From NCBI RefSeq assembly GCF_000379625.1, contig NZ_KB903248.1:62001-126000 (forward strand): a stretch of 64,000 bases of DNA, written 5' to 3'. The notes beneath the pieces were generated by a model that was not told the origin of the DNA, ran no database searches, and was given only the letters and a program-made list of their open reading frames with translations. Shown here in pieces: positions 40,029-45,749 of the stretch. Source of the DNA: Actinomycetospora chiangmaiensis DSM 45062. Its GTDB lineage: Bacteria; Actinomycetota; Actinomycetes; Mycobacteriales; Pseudonocardiaceae. Positions within the stretch are counted from its first letter, which is position 1. Each line of letters opens with the position of its first letter. The position numbers and the translations under genes were made by a program.

Positions 40029-41032
40029 GCCGCCTCCCGGACGCGTTCCGCCGCTCGCAGCCGCACCGAGGCCGCCCGCGGATTGGCGGCGATCTCGGCC
40101 TCGTCGGCCTTCTCCGCGCCGCGGGTGAGCAGCGCGAGTTCGGGTTGGTCCTCCTCGCGCAGCACCGGCATGTCCGGCGGCGCGGTGACCTGGGACCGCT
40201 GGGTGAGGACCCGCTTGACGATGCGGTCCTCCAGCGACTGGTAGCTCATGACGACGAGCCGCCCGTGCAGGGCGAGCGCGTCCACGGCGGCCGGGACGGC
40301 GTTCGCGATCGCGTCGAGCTCGCCGTTGACCTCGATGCGCAGCGCCTGGAAGGTGCGCTTGGCCGGGTGGCCGCCGGTGCGGCGGCTCGCGGCCGGGATC
40401 GCCTGCTCGAGGAGGGCGACGAGCTCCGCGCTGGTCCGCAGCGGAGCTCGTCGCCGGGCACGGACGACGGCCTCGACGATGCGTCGGGCCGCACGTTCCT
40501 CCCCGTAGTCGCGGAGCACCCGGACGAGGTCGCCGGGTGCGTAGGTGTTGAGGACGTCCGCGGCGCTCGGACCCGTGGTGGGGTCCATGCGCATGTCGAG
40601 CGGTGCCTCGCGGGAGTAGGAGAAGCCGCGCTGGTCCTCGTCGAGCTGCAGCGACGAGACGCCGAGGTCGAACAGGACCCCGTGCACCCGGGCGAGATCG
40701 AGCCGGTCGAGGACGTCGGCGATCTCGTCGAACACGGCGTGCACGAGGTGGGTGCGTCCGGCGTAGGGGGCCAGCCGCTCGCCGGCCAGCCGCAGGGCCT
40801 CGGGGTCGCGGTCGAGCCCGACGAGGGTCAGGTCGGGGTGGCGGGCGAGCAGCGCCTCGGCGTGACCGCCGAGCCCGAGGGTGCCGTCGACCACCACCGC
40901 GTCGGACCGGTCGAGCGCCGGGGTGAGGAGTTCCAGGCAGCGTTCGAGCAGCACCGGGACGTGGCGCTCACCCGTGGGGCGCATGTGGGTGAACGGCGGG
41001 GCGTCGTCGCCCGAGGGCCCGGTCGGGTCCAT
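40025..41032 (-). CDS. rsmH: 16S rRNA (cytosine-1402-N4)-methyltransferase
   Basis: A 335-residue SAM-dependent methyltransferase (MraW) that modifies C1402 in the decoding centre of 16S r[19 protein letters not shown], then [22 protein letters not shown] (SAM motif), [34 protein letters not shown], and [21 protein letters not shown] are diagnostic. The start is ATG 41032, preceded by GTGGAGGCGGAGG; upstream in-frame codons look non-coding. ATG 40984 (MRPTGERH) is a possible shorter start. It is the second gene of the dcw cluster, 253 bp after mraZ, and the gap holds two hairpins. Confidence 0.96.
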   Translation of the reverse strand: MDPTGPSGDDAPPFTHMRPTGERHVPVLLERCLELLTPALDRSDAVVVDGTLGLGGHAEALLARHPDLTLVGLDRDPEALRLAGERLAPYAGRTHLVHAVFDEIADVLDRLDLARVHGVLFDLGVSSLQLDEDQRGFSYSREAPLDMRMDPTTGPSAADVLNTYAPGDLVRVLRDYGEERAARRIVEAVVRARRRAPLRTSAELVALLEQAIPAASRRTGGHPAKRTFQALRIEVNGELDAIANAVPAAVDALALHGRLVVMSYQSLEDRIVKRVLTQRSQVTAPPDMPVLREEDQPELALLTRGAEKADEAEIAANPRAASVRLRAAERVREAA

Positions 41033-41039
41033 CCTCCGC

Positions 41040-41055
41040 CTCCACCGTGTTCCAC
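41040..41055 (-). promoter_or_regulatory. Pair of MraZ-box-like repeats at the rsmH ribosome-binding site
   Basis: On the minus strand GTGGAA and GTGGAG lie exactly 10 bp apart (41050-41055 and 41040-41045), the period of the MraZ operator upstream of mraZ. The second overlaps the rsmH ribosome-binding region. Only two repeats are present, so chance is possible. Confidence 0.3.
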
Positions 41056-41104
41056 TCGGGCGCTCGTCTGCTGCGTGCGGGCCGGCATGTCGGTCCGCCT
41101 GCGT

Positions 41105-41130
41105 GCAGGCCGGCGGGGACGCCGGCCTGC
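41105..41130 (-). terminator. Perfect 10-bp hairpin in the mraZ-rsmH gap (possible attenuator)
   Basis: Arms GCAGGCCGGC (41105-41114) and GCCGGCCTGC (41121-41130) pair perfectly around a 6-nt loop, 73 bp before rsmH. There is no T-run. It can slow or stop transcription entering the dcw operon; the role is inferred. Confidence 0.5.
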
Positions 41131-41248
41131 GCCCGGTGGGGCGGGGCGATGCCGTCACGTCCCGGCCCGCAGGGCGGGCGGACCTGGCACCGGGGAAGGT
41201 GCGCCAGGGCCGTCACCCTGCGGGTCGGGGCCTCACGGCACCGACGCC

Positions 41249-41266
41249 CCCACGCCTGGGCGTGGG
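41249..41266 (-). terminator. Hairpin directly downstream of mraZ
   Basis: Arms CCCACGC (41249-41255) and GCGTGGG (41260-41266) pair perfectly over 7 bp with a 4-nt loop, 19 bp after the mraZ stop. Together with the larger hairpin at 41105 it makes this gap a likely attenuation region. Confidence 0.45.
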
Positions 41267-41285
41267 TCGTACACGGTGGTCCTCG

Positions 41286-41717
41286 TCAGAAGACCCCGGG
41301 GAGAACCTCCTGCTGGGCCTGCGCGTAGCTGTCCTCGTGGGCGTCCTGGTAGGCCTGCCACCTCGCCGAGTCCCAGATCTCGAGACGGCTGACCGCCCCG
41401 ATGACGGTGCACTCCCGGTCGAGCCCGGCGAACCGCCGCAGCTCGGCGTTGATGGGGATGCGCCCCTGGGAATCGGGCCGCTGCTCGTCGGTGCCGGCGA
41501 ACAGGTAGCGCTGGTAGGCGCGCACCCGCTCGTCGGTGAACGGAGCCTCGGCGACCTTCCGGGCCATCTGCTCGAACTCGTCACGGGGGAACACGTACAG
41601 GCAGTGGTCCTGCCCCTTCGTGATCATCAGCCCCCCTGCGAGCTCGTCCCGGAACTTGGCGGGCAGGGTCAACCTGCCCTTGTCGTCCAATCGCGGGGTG
41701 TGGGTGCCGAGGAACAC
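41286..41717 (-). CDS. mraZ: Transcriptional regulator MraZ
   Basis: A 143-residue protein made of two SpoVT/AbrB-like halves, each with the DxxGR DNA-contact motif: [13 protein letters not shown] (residues 11-23) and [13 protein letters not shown] (82-94). MraZ forms ring-shaped oligomers that bind direct repeats ahead of its own gene and repress the dcw operon. The start is GTG 41717 with a GGAGGTGGGG ribosome-binding site. A matching operator of four GTGG repeats lies 30-65 bp upstream. It is the first gene of the dcw cluster here, as usual. Confidence 0.97.
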   Translation of the reverse strand: MFLGTHTPRLDDKGRLTLPAKFRDELAGGLMITKGQDHCLYVFPRDEFEQMARKVAEAPFTDERVRAYQRYLFAGTDEQRPDSQGRIPINAELRRFAGLDRECTVIGAVSRLEIWDSARWQAYQDAHEDSYAQAQQEVLPGVF

Positions 41718-41746
41718 GGCCCCACCTCCCCGATGGGCCCCTATCG

Positions 41747-41788
41747 CCCCACTGCGCACCACAATACCCCACAGCGCTCCACCTTCAA
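41747..41788 (-). promoter_or_regulatory. mraZ promoter overlaid by a four-repeat MraZ operator
   Basis: Reading the minus strand, TTGAAG (41783-41788) and TATTGT (41761-41766) are separated by 16 bp and form a standard -35/-10 promoter. Across it run four hexamers at an exact 10-bp period: GTGGAG (41777-41782), GTGGGG (41767-41772), GTGGTG (41757-41762) and GTGGGG (41747-41752). This is the known kind of MraZ box, placed to block RNA polymerase. The predicted start site is near 41754. Confidence 0.85.
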
Positions 41789-41843
41789 CCTCGCCGGGGC
41801 CGCGTGTACGCCCCGATCGGTGGAGTTCGCCCAGGTCAGTGCC

Positions 41844-41869
41844 GGTGGGGAGAGGTGGGGGACGTGGGG
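41844..41869 (+). repeat. Three GTGGGG direct repeats, plus strand
   Basis: GTGGGG occurs at 41845, 41855 and 41864, with spacings of 10 and 9 bp. The first 20 bp (41844-41863) recur exactly at 42001-42020, so the two clusters come from a duplication. The units resemble MraZ boxes but are on the strand opposite to mraZ transcription. Confidence 0.7.
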
Positions 41870-41950
41870 GAACCGCCCGTCGACCATCCCTGATCCACCT
41901 GGTCGGAGCAGGCAGTGACACGCCGTCCGGGCTGCTCCGGGGCAGTCCGG

Positions 41951-41994
41951 GGCCTGCTCGGGGCCTGCTCGGGGCCTGCTCGGGGGCTGTTCGG
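41951..41994 (+). repeat. 11-bp tandem repeat GGCCTGCTCGG
   Basis: Three perfect 11-bp units (41951, 41962, 41973) and a fourth with changes (41984-41994) lie between the two GTGGGG clusters. The 11-bp period is close to one DNA helical turn. No function is known. Confidence 0.85.
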
Positions 41995-42001
41995 GTGCCT
42001 G

Positions 42002-42061
42002 GTGGGGAGAGGTGGGGGACCTGGTGGGGCCCGGTGGGGAGTCGGGTGGGGCCCGGTGGGG
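42002..42061 (+). repeat. Six-copy GTGGGG array with alternating 10/12-bp spacing
   Basis: GTGGGG occurs at 42002, 42012, 42024, 42034, 42046 and 42056, so the spacing alternates 10, 12, 10, 12, 10 bp. This makes three pairs of MraZ-box-like sites on the plus strand, about 250 bp from the mraZ promoter. MraZ binding is inferred from the similarity only. Confidence 0.75.
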
Positions 42062-42166
42062 AATCGAAGTCGGCGAGAGTGACATCAGGCAGGCCCACGG
42101 CCCGCGGGACCTGCCTCATGTCGCCCCCGCGACGGCACGGACCGAGAGCGGAGCCCGGACACGCGA

Positions 42167-42201
42167 ACGCGCCGCCGACCCTGAGCGGGTCGACGGCGCG
42201 T
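42167..42201 (-). terminator. Terminator hairpin after the DUF3040 gene
   Basis: Arms of 14 bp (42167-42180 and 42188-42201) pair with a single mismatch around a 7-nt loop, 18 bp after the DUF3040 stop. It lacks a T-run but is very stable. It would isolate the mraZ promoter from upstream transcription. Confidence 0.65.
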
Positions 42202-42219
42202 CGGAATGTCGGGGTGGAG

Positions 42220-42624
42220 CTACTCCTGCTCGAAGCGCTTGCGGAAGCGCTCCTCCATCTTCGTGGTGAAGCGACTCTTGTCCTTGTCGCCCGCCGCAGC
42301 ACCCTTGCCGTCGCCCTCACCGGCGGCGGCCTCGCCCTTCTTCCCGGTCGCGGTGATCGCGAGGACCGCGCCGGCGAACATCATGAGGAAGCCGATCACG
42401 CTCACGACCGGGAATCCACCCGGGGAGAGCGCCTGGATGAACACGAGGCCCATCACGAGCGCGACGACCCCGACGAAGAAGAGCACCACACCCTGGATGC
42501 GGCGGCGGCGGGACGGTCGGCGCAGTCGGCCACCGCGGACGGTCGACGCGAACTTGGGGTCCTCGGCATAGAGCGCGCGCTCGATCTGGTCGAGCAAGCG
42601 CTGCTCGTGCTCGGAGAGCGGCAT
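42220..42624 (-). CDS. DUF3040 membrane protein
   Basis: A 134-residue protein of the actinobacterial DUF3040 family. The N-terminal motif [30 protein letters not shown] is diagnostic. Two membrane spans follow (about 43-62, [20 protein letters not shown], and 69-90, [20 protein letters not shown]), then a charged cytoplasmic tail ending in [13 protein letters not shown]. Its biochemical role is unknown. The ATG 42624 has AGGAG 6 nt upstream. The gene lies next to mraZ in many actinobacteria, including M. tuberculosis (Rv2169c, from memory). A -10-like TACGAT is at 42708-42713. Confidence 0.92.
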   Translation of the reverse strand: MPLSEHEQRLLDQIERALYAEDPKFASTVRGGRLRRPSRRRRIQGVVLFFVGVVALVMGLVFIQALSPGGFPVVSVIGFLMMFAGAVLAITATGKKGEAAAGEGDGKGAAAGDKDKSRFTTKMEERFRKRFEQE

Positions 42625-42707
42625 GGTTCTCCTCCGGCACCGGAACGAGAGCGAGGATCGATCCCTGGGGAAGGGACGATCGGCACATCGACGTGATGGC
42701 TGTCCTC

Positions 42708-42713
42708 ATCGTA
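42708..42713 (-). promoter_or_regulatory. -10 candidate of the DUF3040 gene
   Basis: TACGAT on the minus strand fits the TANNNT consensus and would give a leader of about 77 nt. No clear -35 element. The remaining 258 bp between DUF3040 and the methyltransferase gene show nothing else definite. Confidence 0.35.
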
Positions 42714-42882
42714 CGAGCCGTCCGGCAGTCCGACTACCCGGACCGGTGTTCTGCGCCGACGATCATTCTTTCGGCCGGTGAGACGCCTGCCGCAAGGCAC
42801 GCCGCGCGATCATCCGACCTCGCGCGGTGATCACGGGGCGGATCCACGGGCACGCCGCTCACACCGACCTCACGGCGCGGGG

Positions 42883-43671
42883 TCAGGCGACCCCACGGCG
42901 GGCGAGGACGTGGATCCGGGAGGCGAGGTCGCGCAGCGGCGGCGTGGTGGCCGCGAGCTCCTCGAGGGCGGCGAGGTCGGCCGGGGACCCGGCGTCCGGT
43001 GCGTGCTCGGGCACGAGATCGGCGAGGACCCGGTGCCCCTGGACGCGTTCCAGGGAGAGCGACCCCTCCTGCTCGACGAGGGCGGTGATCTCCGTGGTGT
43101 CCATCCGCCGCAGGAGCTGGTCCGCCGCACCCCAGCGCCCGGCCGGGTCGGCGAGCATGCGGTGGGCCTCCCCCACCCGTCCGCTCACCACGCGCGCGAG
43201 GACGGCGGCGTAGCGGTTGGCCACGAGGAGCGAGATGAGCCCGCCCGGTGCGGTGGCGGTCGCGAGCGAGTGCAGCGCGGCGGCCGGGTCGTCCACGTAC
43301 TCGAGCAGGCCGTGCCCGAGGACCAGGTCGGCGCGGACCCCGTCGGTGACGTCGGCGAGCGCGTCGACGTCGGCCTGCAGGGCGCGGACGCGATCGGCGA
43401 CCCCGGCGTCCCGGGCGCGGCTGCGCAGCACCGCCAGCGCGTTCGCGCTCGAGTCGACGACCGTCACCTCGCAGCCCTCGACGGCGAGCGGCACGGCCCA
43501 CGCGCCGCTGCCCCCGCCCACGTCGAGCACGTGCACCGCGGCGTCGTCGGCGGACCGACGGGAGCGGACGGCGTCGAGCTCGTCGCGCAGGCTCGTCGCC
43601 ACGACGTCGACGGCCGAGGGGACGGGCGCGCGGGCCGGGCGGGCGGTCACGGCCACACCGTAGTGCTTCAC
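42883..43671 (-). CDS. Class I SAM-dependent methyltransferase (SmtA/CmoM-like)
   Basis: A protein of about 262 residues with a SAM-binding fold. VHVLDVGGGSGAWAVPLAVEGCEVTVVDSSANAL holds motif I and strand 2, followed by VRALQADVDALAD, and RADLVLGHGLLEYVDDPAAALHSLATATAPGGLISLLVANRYAAVLARV. The last block, with NRYA and the later HRVLADLVPE, recalls CmoM/SmtA-type enzymes that act on tRNA wobble uridine (weak inference). The start GTG 43671 has no good ribosome-binding site; GTG 43656 is also possible. It diverges from the ParA-like gene, with 38 bp between the starts. Confidence 0.82.
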   Translation of the reverse strand: MKHYGVAVTARPARAPVPSAVDVVATSLRDELDAVRSRRSADDAAVHVLDVGGGSGAWAVPLAVEGCEVTVVDSSANALAVLRSRARDAGVADRVRALQADVDALADVTDGVRADLVLGHGLLEYVDDPAAALHSLATATAPGGLISLLVANRYAAVLARVVSGRVGEAHRMLADPAGRWGAADQLLRRMDTTEITALVEQEGSLSLERVQGHRVLADLVPEHAPDAGSPADLAALEELAATTPPLRDLASRIHVLARRGVA

Positions 43672-43697
43672 CCATCGGGTATCCGCGCGCGAGCCGG

Positions 43698-43703
43698 TAC
43701 GTT
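43698..43703 (+). promoter_or_regulatory. -10 element of the parA-like gene (leaderless)
   Basis: TACGTT ends exactly 6 nt before the GTG at 43710, so transcription should begin at or next to the start codon. There is no ribosome-binding site, consistent with a leaderless mRNA. Confidence 0.5.
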
Positions 43704-43709
43704 GCCCCC

Positions 43710-44576
43710 GTGCATGTGACGGGTGTGCTCAGCCTCAAGGGCGGGGTCGGCAAGACCACCGTCACCCTCGGGCTGGCGGGGGCCGCCGCCAAGCAGGGAC
43801 TGCGCACGCTCGTGGTCGACCTGGATCCCCAGGGCAACGCGACCACCGCGTTGGAGCCGGGCGAGAGCGAGACCACCGTCGCCGACGCCCTGGAGCACCC
43901 CTCCCCCGCCGTGCTCGCCAGTTCGATCGCCCCGAGCGCGTGGGACGACGCCATCGACGTCCTCGTCGGCTCGGAGGACATCGAGCGCCACAACCACCCC
44001 GACCCGGGCTCGCAGCGCCTCGGCCGGCTGTCCCGCCTGCTGGCCGCCCTGCCGCGCAGCACGGTGGCCGACCTCGACGAGACGGCGCCGCCGCGACGCG
44101 GCGCCACCGCGGGGGCGTCCCTGCCGCACTACGAGCTCGTGCTGATCGACTGCCCGCCCTCGCTCGGCCAGCTCACGCGGTCCGCCCTCGTCGCGGTCGA
44201 CCGGGCGGTCCTCGTCACCGAGCCGACCATCTTCGCGGTGTCCGGCGTGCAGCGCGCCTTCGAGGCCGTCCAGGCCGAACGGGCCCACAACCCCCGGCTG
44301 CAGCCGCTCGGCGTCCTGATCAACAAGTACCGCGCCCGGTCGGCCGAGCACGAGTTCCGCGTGAACGAGCTCCGCGAGCTGTTCGGTCCGCTCGTGCTCT
44401 CCGGCGTGCTGCCCGACCGCACGGCCGTGCAGCAGGCGCAGGGCGCGGGCGTCCCGATCCAGCGGTGGGACACCCCCGGCGCCCGGGAGATCGCCCAGCA
44501 GTTCGACGTGCTGCTCGGCCGGATCGTGCGGGCGGGCCACAGCGCCCGCGAGCGACGCGGCCGCCGGACCGGCTGA
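43710..44576 (+). CDS. Orphan ParA/Soj-family ATPase
   Basis: A 288-residue P-loop ATPase. The deviant Walker A motif SLKGGVGKTTVTL is at residues 8-20, VVDLDPQGNATTAL is switch I, and LVLIDCPPSLGQLT is switch II. GVLINKYRARSAEHE and LSGVLPDRTAVQQAQGAGVPI are typical of chromosomal ParA proteins. A less common Asp/Pro/Arg-rich insert lies near 110-140. No parB gene or obvious parS sites are next to it, so it is not a normal chromosome segregation pair. It may position another cargo. It converges on the HEPN gene, with stops 2 bp apart. Confidence 0.88.
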   Translation: MHVTGVLSLKGGVGKTTVTLGLAGAAAKQGLRTLVVDLDPQGNATTALEPGESETTVADALEHPSPAVLASSIAPSAWDDAIDVLVGSEDIERHNHPDPGSQRLGRLSRLLAALPRSTVADLDETAPPRRGATAGASLPHYELVLIDCPPSLGQLTRSALVAVDRAVLVTEPTIFAVSGVQRAFEAVQAERAHNPRLQPLGVLINKYRARSAEHEFRVNELRELFGPLVLSGVLPDRTAVQQAQGAGVPIQRWDTPGAREIAQQFDVLLGRIVRAGHSARERRGRRTG

Positions 44577-44578
44577 CC

Positions 44579-45127
44579 TCAGGACGGGCGCAGGCCCGCC
44601 ACCGTCCGCGTCACGAGGGCGAGGAACAGGTCGGCCTGGCGCACCATGTCGTCCGCGTCGCGCTGCCCGACCAGCCGCGTCGCGCCGGCCTCGACCGCCG
44701 ACCGCGTCGAGGAGTGCGCCGCGAAGAACGCCGCCCACTCGCCGTACTCCGGGGCGACCGAGCTGAGCAGCGTCCACGCGTCGGTGGGCCGGGAGGAACG
44801 TCGCGCCGTCGCCCGCACCGCCAGCACGGCGGCGGCCGAGCGGAGCGCCGACAGGTGGGCCAGGCGGAAACGCTCGGCCGGCGTGGACGCGCCCTGCGCC
44901 TCGCGCAGCCCCTCCCGGGCGGAACCCAGCAGCGTCACCACCGAGCGCGAGGGCGGCGGGGCGGGCGGCCGCGGTGTGGCGGCCGCACGCCGGCGGCCCT
45001 CGCCCCGGTGACCGGCGACCGGGGCCCGACCGGAGGCCGGGCCGCGACGCGGGCTGCGCGGGACGGGCGCGGAGGCCGCGCCGGTGTCGAACAGGTCGCC
45101 CGTGGTGGCGGTGGTCGTGGTGCTCAC
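44579..45127 (-). CDS. SAV_6107-type HEPN domain protein
   Basis: A 182-residue protein. The first 75 residues are Arg/Pro/Ala-rich and disordered. The helical part (about 78-180: SVVTLLGSAREGLREAQGASTPAERFRLAHLSALRSAAAVLAVRATA, then DAWTLLSSVAPEYGEWAAFFAAHSSTRSAVEAG) fits the SAV_6107-like HEPN family that I know from actinobacterial genomes. Many HEPN proteins are RNases or substrate-binding partners, but the RxxxxH active-site motif is not evident. The GTG 45127 has GAGGAG upstream. It follows the DUF6504 gene by 26 bp and is probably in the same SOS-controlled transcript. Confidence 0.78.
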   Translation of the reverse strand: MSTTTTATTGDLFDTGAASAPVPRSPRRGPASGRAPVAGHRGEGRRRAAATPRPPAPPPSRSVVTLLGSAREGLREAQGASTPAERFRLAHLSALRSAAAVLAVRATARRSSRPTDAWTLLSSVAPEYGEWAAFFAAHSSTRSAVEAGATRLVGQRDADDMVRQADLFLALVTRTVAGLRPS

Positions 45128-45153
45128 GGAGGTCTCCTCGGGGAGTGGGGTGG

Positions 45154-45444
45154 TCAGGTCAGCCAGCGGAGGTCCCAGACCCCCGGGCCGGAGCGCATGC
45201 GCAGGACGAATTCGCTGGCCGGCAGATGCGGCTCGTCGGAGCGCCGGGCGAGGACCCGCCAGCACCGGCACCGGTCGCCCCCGATCGGCATCGCGGACCG
45301 GAACGGCCATCGCGACTCCTCGATCCAGCGCTCCTGGACCTCGGTGACCAGGTAGTGGCTGTCCCGTCGGTTGGGTCGGCGCTGGAACTCGACGGGGTCC
45401 CCGTCGACGCACCGGACCTGCACCGGCGACGGGCTGCGAACCAT
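45154..45444 (-). CDS. DUF6504-like small protein, predicted to be in the SOS regulon
   Basis: A 96-residue basic protein. Its core, VEFQRRPNRRDSHYLVTEVQERW, then RCRCWRVLARR and EFVLRMRSGPGVWDLRWL, resembles DUF6504 proteins, which in many actinobacteria are encoded beside translesion polymerase genes (dinB or imuB). The function is unknown; a small SH3- or OB-like fold is conceivable. ATG 45444 has GGAGG upstream. An in-frame ATG at 45594 would add 50 residues of low complexity and lies 5 nt after the predicted -10, so a longer form from a leaderless mRNA cannot be excluded. A perfect LexA box lies upstream. No polymerase gene is adjacent here. Confidence 0.75.
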   Translation of the reverse strand: MVRSPSPVQVRCVDGDPVEFQRRPNRRDSHYLVTEVQERWIEESRWPFRSAMPIGGDRCRCWRVLARRSDEPHLPASEFVLRMRSGPGVWDLRWLT

Positions 45445-45510
45445 GCGTCCTCCACGGGCGGCGCGCTCCTCCCCGCCCCGCCTCGTGCGGGAGCGGGCTG
45501 TGCCTGCCAC

Positions 45511-45557
45511 CGTGGGGAAGCCGGCGGCCGGCGCGGCCGACGGGACGCTTCCCCACG
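45511..45557 (-). promoter_or_regulatory. 11-bp perfect inverted repeat in the DUF6504 leader
   Basis: CGTGGGGAAGC (45511-45521) and GCTTCCCCACG (45547-45557) pair perfectly, with a GC-rich 25-nt loop that can fold further. It lies between the LexA box and the DUF6504 start and should form in the mRNA. An attenuator or translation control element is possible. Confidence 0.5.
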
Positions 45558-45573
45558 CCCCGCCGACCGGCCC

Positions 45574-45593
45574 TGTCGAACACGTGTTCGACA
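45574..45593 (-). promoter_or_regulatory. LexA (SOS) box
   Basis: TGTCGAACACGTGTTCGACA is a perfect 20-bp palindrome containing the actinobacterial LexA consensus TCGAAC-N4-GTTCGA at 45576-45591. It covers the predicted transcription start (about 45593) of the promoter TTGACG-N17-TTCACT (45600-45628, minus strand), an ideal place for repression of the DUF6504-HEPN transcript. Confidence 0.88.
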
Positions 45594-45599
45594 TCCACG

Positions 45600-45628
45600 A
45601 GTGAACCCTGCACCGGTGCGATCGTCAA
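45600..45628 (-). promoter_or_regulatory. SOS-controlled promoter of DUF6504-HEPN
   Basis: On the minus strand TTGACG (45623-45628) and TTCACT (45600-45605) are 17 bp apart. The LexA palindrome begins 7 bp after the -10 element. Confidence 0.6.
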
Positions 45629-45680
45629 GTCGTCCGGGAGTGGGCGTGATCCGCGACGCCCGGCGTGATGAGATGGGGCG

Positions 45681-45749
45681 ATGGACCGGGAGGCAGTGGC
45701 GTCGGTGACACCCGCCCACGGGCTCCGACCGGCGCGGGCCGACCGGTGA
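45681..45749 (+). CDS. Possible 22-residue leader peptide upstream of the GNAT gene
   Basis: An open frame of 22 codons from ATG 45681 (MDREAVASVTPAHGLRPARADR) ends in a TGA that overlaps the GNAT start as GTGA. A TGAGAT hexamer ends 6 nt before the ATG, the spacing seen at several leaderless starts nearby, though its second base does not fit TANNNT. It may be a translated leader that couples GNAT expression. Evidence is limited to this geometry. Confidence 0.35.
   Translation: MDREAVASVTPAHGLRPARADR

Larger units (their letters stand above)
41718..42219. other. 502-bp gene-free region upstream of mraZ
   Basis: No credible gene lies between DUF3040 and mraZ. The region holds, from mraZ outward, the mraZ promoter and operator, a GTGGGG cluster (41844-41869), an 11-bp tandem repeat (41951-41994), a six-copy GTGGGG array (42002-42061) and the DUF3040 terminator hairpin (42167-42201). 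Long open frames cross it, but they are Gly/Pro/Arg-rich by-products of the repeats. Confidence 0.7.
45445..45745. promoter_or_regulatory. Divergent control region DUF6504 / GNAT
   Basis: A 301-bp stretch. From left to right it holds a stem-loop (45511-45557), a LexA box (45574-45593), a promoter for the leftward genes (-10 at 45600-45605, -35 at 45623-45628) and a 22-codon reading frame that overlaps the GNAT start (45681-45749). Confidence 0.65.

Noticed and set aside
41951-42061. CRISPR array
   Set aside because: The repeats are only 6-11 bp, have no 25-40 bp unique spacers, and no cas genes are present.
41286-42320. A long minus-strand extension of mraZ through the repeat region
   Set aside because: The MraZ domain begins at GTG 41717 with a strong ribosome-binding site, and the promoter and operator lie directly upstream. 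The extension is Pro/Gly/Arg-rich repeat read-through.
42883-44777. Antisense frames over the ParA-like gene
   Set aside because: Both long minus-strand frames there lack motifs and conflict with the intact ParA Walker motifs on the plus strand.
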